Part shown: in pieces, positions 58,943 through 64,000 of the stretch | Layout of the letters: each line of letters opens with the position of its first letter | How positions within the stretch are numbered: position 1 is the first letter of the stretch | NCBI GenBank assembly: GCA_013399695.1 | Contig: VXAU01001101.1 | Span: 264,444-328,443 of the forward strand | From: Formicarius rufipectus | Taxonomy: Eukaryota; Chordata; Aves; Passeriformes; Formicariidae | Reading direction: 5' to 3' | Length of the DNA: 64,000 nt | Translations under genes and position numbers: made by a program | The notes under the pieces: model-generated | What the model was told of the DNA's origin: nothing | The model's input: only the letters and a program-made list of their open reading frames with translations | Databases searched by the model: none

Positions 58943-58982
<40 letters not shown>
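58943..58982 (+). repeat. (GT)20 microsatellite
   Basis: Twenty uninterrupted GT units, likely length-polymorphic. The CVCVCV and HTHTHT peptides read from it are artefacts. Confidence 0.98.
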
Positions 58983-58983
<1 letters not shown>

Positions 58984-59305
58984 AGCGGGGCAAAAGCTGC
59001 TCTCTCCGTGTTGAAACACCTACAAGCAGAGACAGACAACTGCTTCTTTCGTCGGCTCCCTTGCTCCTTCATCCTAAATAAGTGCAGCACGTTCAGGACA
59101 GTTCTCACACCTGAATCTGCAGGCAGAGTGTGAACCTTTCTGAGCTTCCAGGGGAGTTGAAGCTTCCCCTCGATTTCCTCTTTTGCCTCTTGTTGTGTGT
59201 TCCCTCGCAGGAGCCGCCCGTCGTCCCTCCGCAGTGCTTTGTATTTAATGGCTTCAAAGTGCTCTGAAGCCGTTTGGCTTTTAGTAAGAACCGGGTCAGT
59301 TCTGC

Positions 59306-59398
59306 CTTCCTCATTTCAGAGATGAGGGCAAACAGGCAGAGAGGTGAAATGGTTTGCCCTGCTGAAAGGAAAGGGATGTGTGGCCCGGCTCTGAAGAG
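59306..59398 (-). mobile_element. MIR-like (CORE-SINE) relic
   Basis: The plus strand shows TCATTTCAGAGATGAGGG, then CAGGCAGAGAGGTGAAATGG, then TTTGCCCTGC, then GTGGCCCGGCTCTGA. These align in order with the reversed MIR consensus (CATTTTACAGATGAGGAAAC, GGCACAGAGAGGTTAAGT, ACTTGCCCAAGG, GTGGCAGAGCCGGG). It is the best preserved of the three MIR-like copies in this window. Confidence 0.65.
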
Positions 59399-62371
59399 CA
59401 CCTAAACCTTCTGGCTCTGTTACCTCCGCGCTTGCCACGGGAATGAATTTCCTCCTTCCGGGACAATTCCTCCCCCTGTCACCACAGGCAGGGAGGCTGC
59501 CAGCCAGAAAGTTACAATTAAAGTGACCCCGAAGAAGATCAGCAGCCCAAAGCTGAGCTTTGTCTGCCTGCAGCAAAGGGGAAGGGTGACAAGAGCTGCC
59601 GCCAACACACGGCGCAGTCCCCCGGGAACGTGGGGCGGGACCAGAGCAAGACATCACGTGGCAGGGGATTTGCCCCACGAAATGCTTGAGGAAACTGCAG
59701 AGCCAGGGCATAAATCTGGCTGGCCAACAGAGCTAACAGGGATTTATTCCTTCTCTCCTTTCCTGCCGGTATTGCCGTCCAGACCCTGAGCGTGGAGCTC
59801 ACCTGTTGCCCTTGAGGGTCTCTGGCAGTGGAGGTCTCCTGATCGTTCCTGGTAGCGACAGTTCTGAGGCTGCACGAGGCTCTCAGTTTCCATGGAATGG
59901 TGACGTTTCCAGCCGTGCCGAGTGCAGGGGAAAAGCCCGGGTGGCAGCTCAGAGGACACACGGGCTTGGAACGTTGGCAGAGGCCACCTACATGAACCCA
60001 CCCCGAAAGACAACGATCGCGGCTTTCGGGGTGTTGTTTCCTCACCCTGCAGAGGGATCGCAGGCTTCGGAAGCAGGAGCCGCTCTGGAGCGATGCGGGT
60101 GTGCCAGGTTTATTCCCGGTTTGTCCGACAGCGCAGTGACAGGGGGTCAGACGTAACTGGACAGCGTTTCCACCACCTTGGAATGACAGAGTAATCTGCA
60201 CTTATCTGCTTCCCATCCAAGGCTGATGCAGCCCTGTGCAGACTGGAATGCCCTCCGCGCCCCTCATTTTCTGTCACGAAGTACCTGAGCATTTCCTGAA
60301 TGGCAAAGTCAGTTGCTAAAAAGAACCCCACGGCAGTTCCTCCAGCACCTTCACTTCTGGCTTGACATCTGTCTGTATTTGACCTTCACCTCTGGCAGGA
60401 AACCTGCTTGTGTTTGCTTCCAGTTATGGCCGTATCACGTTTGCTTTTAATAATCAGGTTTTGAGTCCCGAAGGAAAATTGCCCAATGTGGTGACTCCTG
60501 TGGGACCCTCTCAGCGCTGCTGCCACCAGCACCAAGTGCTTTGGACGGCAACGTAAAATGTGCCCTACAGGACTTTGAGGAGACTCCTCTGACAGCTCAG
60601 GCGCTCCCGGACTGAGGGCGAGCAAATCCACCCCCCGGAAATGTTGATTTGGTCCCTGCAGGTTTTCTCCTTGCGCCTCAGAGCGGTCCCAGAGGGGTCA
60701 CAGGGTCCGGTGGAGCAGGGGATACAAGAGCGGTGGGTCAGCACTGCCCCGGTCCTGGAGATTCCCAAACTTCCCTAGATGGGAATCCAACTTCATTCTC
60801 GTCCCCAGCTGTCACCCCCAGTGCGGGGATGTCCCTTGCTTGGCTGCGCCCGCACATCTTGCTGGATTATGTGCCCCTGGCACTTTGCAGAGCGTTCCTT
60901 TGGGTAGGAAACCTCCACGTCGTTGCCTTTGTCCTGTAGCAAGGCACAAACCCCTCCCCGACCCCGGCTCTGTCCAGGGCTGTCGTCTGAACTTTAGAAC
61001 CCCTATGTGAACCAAACCCCACATTTCGTGATCCCAACAACTCTTCCTTCCTTCATGGATCCTCACAGAGGATGGGAGAAGACGAGTTGTCCGAAGACAC
61101 GACAGGATTTCCAGCAGGAAGGGCGGCGTGTTCTTCTCTGCGCCGTCACCGGGAGGGGAAGGGTGGGAAATCCATCAGTTACTGCTGGGGGAACAAGGAC
61201 GTTCAAAACGGCCACATTTGCGTGTTGTTTATAAAGAATTGTATTTTTAAAAGCCACGTCAGGGTCGTGCTGGGAGTCACTGCTGGGATCCTGGGCAACC
61301 TGGAGACTTCGGGGGAAAAGCAGCACCTTGTTTTAGTTAGCTACGGAAATGAAGAGGGGGTGGGAGCCCCTGGAGCCAAAGACGAGGGACAGAGGAGTTG
61401 TTTAGGGAAAGGGAGCGGAACATTCGCGCTTGAGCAGGGACCAGGAGGTGTCTGCGGCTAGAGGAGTCGGCTCGGCCAGCGGGGAGCAAGGCCGGTCCCT
61501 TCTCATGCCCTGGAAATAGGGCAGGAACTGACAGCAGCTGCAGGAATGATCCTTTCAGGCAGAAATGGATTTTCCCAATATTGCCAGTGGAGAAAAACAG
61601 AGTTTTGGCATTAACAGAGGAAAAAAAAACCCAATAACTAAAATCCAGTGTTTGCTTTCCCCCTCCAAATGGACGAAACATCCGGAATTTTGACAGCGAA
61701 GGACCTGATGCTCTGAAAAGTCATTGTCAGTGAACCTGCAGATTGTCTTCCTCGGGCTGGAGGGCAAAAACCGGGGCTGATTGTCCCGCTGCTGGGCTGG
61801 TCCCTGAGCTCTGCCTGGATGGGCCGGGCCAGAAGCTCGGGGTGGATCCCTCGCTCCGTTCTCAGGCGCTGAACGCCCCCTGCGACGGTCTGGAGCTTTG
61901 CTTTGTGCCACACAGCGATCATTTCAGGGCAGGGAGCGTGTTTATTTAAAGCCACTGCTTTTAAAACAGCAGCAAAAGGTAAAATCTCTCTTCAAATTCT
62001 GATCTGGACGAGAAAATTCTTGCGGCACGAGCTCGGTGTGTGCCAACCAGATAGTTCACTGCTTCTTCCATCCTTTTCCTGTTCCCGGGGGTGGGCGAGG
62101 ACCCTTTGCTCCTCGAGGCAAGTCCTTCCCCGGCTTTGCTTTCAAGCTATTGACGGTTTTGCCGTCAAAAGCAGCCAGATTTCAGGAGTCAAGCAGGGCT
62201 CGTCAGGTGGGTCAGGATCCGGGTATTGAGAGGCTGGATGCAAAATAATCCTCCTCTCTGGGGGAGGGGGAAGGCGAGGGGGAGTAAGGCAGAGCCCGGA
62301 ACGATGCGTTCCCCTGCTGACACAGGAATGTGAGAGAGCCCTGGGATGTCAAAATCCTAAAAAAGTTGTCC
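59399..62371. other. Unique DNA, no gene recognised
   Basis: It is GC-moderate with locally raised CpG (59,990-60,120 and 61,080-61,160). Overlapping antisense frames (for example 59,539-60,201 minus and 59,806-60,156 plus) show no domains. No exon, RNA gene or transposon was recognised. Confidence 0.5.
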
Positions 62372-62937
62372 CCAGCAAACAAACAAACAAAAGCCACAAC
62401 AACAATAACAAAAAAAAACAACCAAAAAAACCCCAAACCAAACGAAAAAACCCCCCCAAAACCCCAAAACAAACAAAACAAAACAAAGAAAAACAAAAAA
62501 CCAACCAAACACAAAAAAAACCCACAAAAAAACCCCCAACAACAACAAAAAACAGCAACAACAACAAAACAAAAAAAAACCAAAAAACAAAAAACAAAAC
62601 AACAACAACAACAAAAAAAACCCCAAACCAAACCAAAAAAACACACCAAAAAACAAACAAACAAACCCACAAATAAACCCCAACAACAACAACAAAAAAC
62701 AAAACAAAACCAAAAACCCAAACAAACAAAAACCCCCCAAAAAACCAAACAAAGGAAAAAACCCCACAAAAAAACCACACCACCAACACAAAACAAAACA
62801 AAAAANGGAACCAAAAAAAAACACCCCAAAACCAAAACTAAACAAACCAAACCCAAACCAAAACCAAAACGAAAACAAAAAAAACCCCAAAAAACCAAAA
62901 AAACCCACCAAAAAACCCCCAAAACCCCCCCCTCAAA
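62372..62937 (+). repeat. A/C-only low-complexity tract with one unresolved base
   Basis: About 560 bp are built almost entirely of A and C in irregular CAAA, CAACAA, CCAAAA and CCCCAAAA units, with very few G or T. The window's only N is at 62,806, followed by GG, which suggests a consensus problem within the tract. The complementary strand is T/G-rich with many GG and some GGGG runs. Very long frames read through it (Lys/Gln/Pro/Thr on plus, Phe/Val/Gly/Leu/Cys on minus) only because A/C codons contain no stops. Confidence 0.95.
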
Positions 62938-63519
62938 GCCAACCAAGCCAACCGACCTCCCAGAAACGTTTCTCGCTTCCCGCTGTGGGGGTCCCGCAGG
63001 GGACGGGGAGGGCCGCAGGGCCAAGGCGAGCGGGGAATCCTCTCCCCCCCCTGAGGAGAGCAGGTGCAGACCTCAAACCGAGAACCGCTGAGACCAGCCC
63101 CTAAAGGACGATTTTGGGGTTTGAAGGCGCGTGAAAGGGAGGCAGGGAAAACTCAACATCTCCCCTTCTCCGCTGTCGGAGCCCCAGGTAAAACCCAGCT
63201 CTGATACTGAGGCCATGGGGATAAAAACCCCCCTCGACGATACCTGTGGCTCGGCTTTTTCGTGGTGCCGGGTGATTCAACCGACGAGAACCGGTCCAGT
63301 TGTCGGGCCCTTTCCATCACACTCACCTGTGGATTGATGAGGGAAATGTCCCTCTGGGAGGCTGACAGAGCCCAGATCACCTCTGGGCTGACTCGGACAG
63401 TCCGGACCATGGGGTGGGAACTGAGAGCAGGGAGTGATTTAAGAGAAATATTTACAGGGTCGGGGCTGGTGAAGGTTCGTTGTGACGCTGGGGCTGTTTC
63501 CTGCCGGGGCTGCGACGAT
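62938..63519. other. GC-rich unique DNA between two repeats
   Basis: CpG is moderately frequent at 62,970-63,070 and 63,230-63,300. This may be a small CpG island, but no start or splice context could be fixed. Confidence 0.4.
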
Positions 63520-64000
63520 GGTTCTGTCCCGGTTCCATCCCGGCTCCGTCCCGGCTGAGTCCTGGTTCAGTCCCGGCTCAGTCCTGGCTCAGTCCCGACT
63601 CAGTCCCGGCTCCATCCCGGCTCCATCCCGGCTCCATCTCGGCTCATTCCCGGCTTAGTCTTGGCTCCATCCCGGCTCAGTCCCGGCTCCATCCCGGCTC
63701 AATCCCGGCTCAGTCCAGGCTTAGTCCCGGCTCAGTCCTGGTTCCATCCCGGCTCAGTCCCTGGTCAATCCTGGATCCTTCCCGGCTCAGTCCTGGTTCC
63801 ATCACGGCTCAATCCTGTCTTAGTCTTGGCTCCATCCCGCTTCCATCCCGGCTCCAGCTCGGCTCAGTCCCGGCTCAGTCCTGGCTCCATCCCGGCTCCA
63901 TCCCGGCTTATTTCCCACTCAGTTCCAACTTAGTCCCGGCTCCATCCCGGCTCGGTCCCGGCTCAGTCCTGGCTCAGTCCCGGCTCAGTCCCAGCTCAGT
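63520..64000 (+). repeat. 11-bp minisatellite running off the right edge, at least 43 copies
   Basis: The unit is 11 bp with consensus GGCTCAGTCCC or GGCTCCATCCC, repeated from about 63,520 to the last base of the window. Common variants swap CAGT/CCAT/CCGT and CCC/CCT, mixed without clear higher-order blocks. The array continues beyond the window. The Ser/Pro/Gly-rich frame it opens (for example 63,661-63,933) is an artefact of an 11-bp unit lacking stops. Confidence 0.96.

Noticed and set aside
58878..59133. Frames with CVCVCV or HTHTHT stretches
   Set aside because: They are translations of the (GT)20 microsatellite.
62212..63024. Phe/Val/Gly/Cys-rich minus frame and Lys/Gln/Pro-rich plus frame
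   Set aside because: Both are read from an A/C-only tract that cannot contain stop codons on plus and rarely does on minus. They are composition artefacts.
63520..64000. Possible CRISPR-like or regular spacer array
   Set aside because: The regular 11-bp units are contiguous with no spacers, in a vertebrate genome. It is a minisatellite.

Overview
This window looks like vertebrate nuclear DNA, most likely from a songbird (oscine passerine). There are no dense open reading frames, operons or bacterial-type genes. The decisive evidence is the mobile-element content: two 5'-truncated CR1 LINE ends of avian type, a SINE whose head is a tRNA-Ile(AAT) relic and whose tail is CR1-like (the architecture of the zebra-finch SINE TguSINE1), and several worn MIR-like (CORE-SINE) relics. 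The window is poor in genes. Most long open frames in it look like chance products of roughly half-GC sequence, of tandem repeats or of a CpG island.

Layout: 1-120 is the CpG-dense edge of something lying mostly to the left. 121-12,387 is unique, apparently non-coding DNA with a possible solo-LTR relic near 7.3-7.76 kb. A CR1 end lies at 12.4-12.7 kb and an A/C-rich tract at 13.6 kb. A diverged duplication offset by 376 bp lies at 20.3/20.7 kb. 23,981-25,020 is a minisatellite of exactly 80 identical 13-bp units. 26,781-27,094 is a 41-bp array whose units carry telomere-like CCCTAA. A 23-bp array occupies 37.85-38.37 kb and a 37-bp array 39.48-39.91 kb.

The 37-bp array runs directly into a CpG island (about 39.9-41.0 kb). 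On the minus strand this island holds the best gene evidence in the window: a start codon, a signal-peptide-like coding stretch and a consensus splice donor (exon 40,225 down to 40,162). An exact ETS/IRF composite motif lies 60 bases upstream of the ATG. The rest of that gene should lie at lower coordinates on the minus strand, but I could not recognise any further exon. 

41-64 kb holds the tRNA-Ile/CR1 SINE, a homeodomain/GATA-rich candidate enhancer at 43.2 kb, three MIR-like relics (45.7, 49.0 and 59.3 kb), a second CR1 end (51.5 kb) with an apparent internal deletion, a (GT)20 microsatellite, a 560-bp A/C-only tract with the window's single N, and an 11-bp array that runs off the right edge. 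Five GC-rich minisatellites in 40 kb would suit a microchromosome or subtelomeric setting, but that is inference. I found no convincing undescribed biological system. The most interesting items are the perfect 80-copy array, the orphan signal-peptide exon with its repeat-flanked promoter, and the candidate enhancer.
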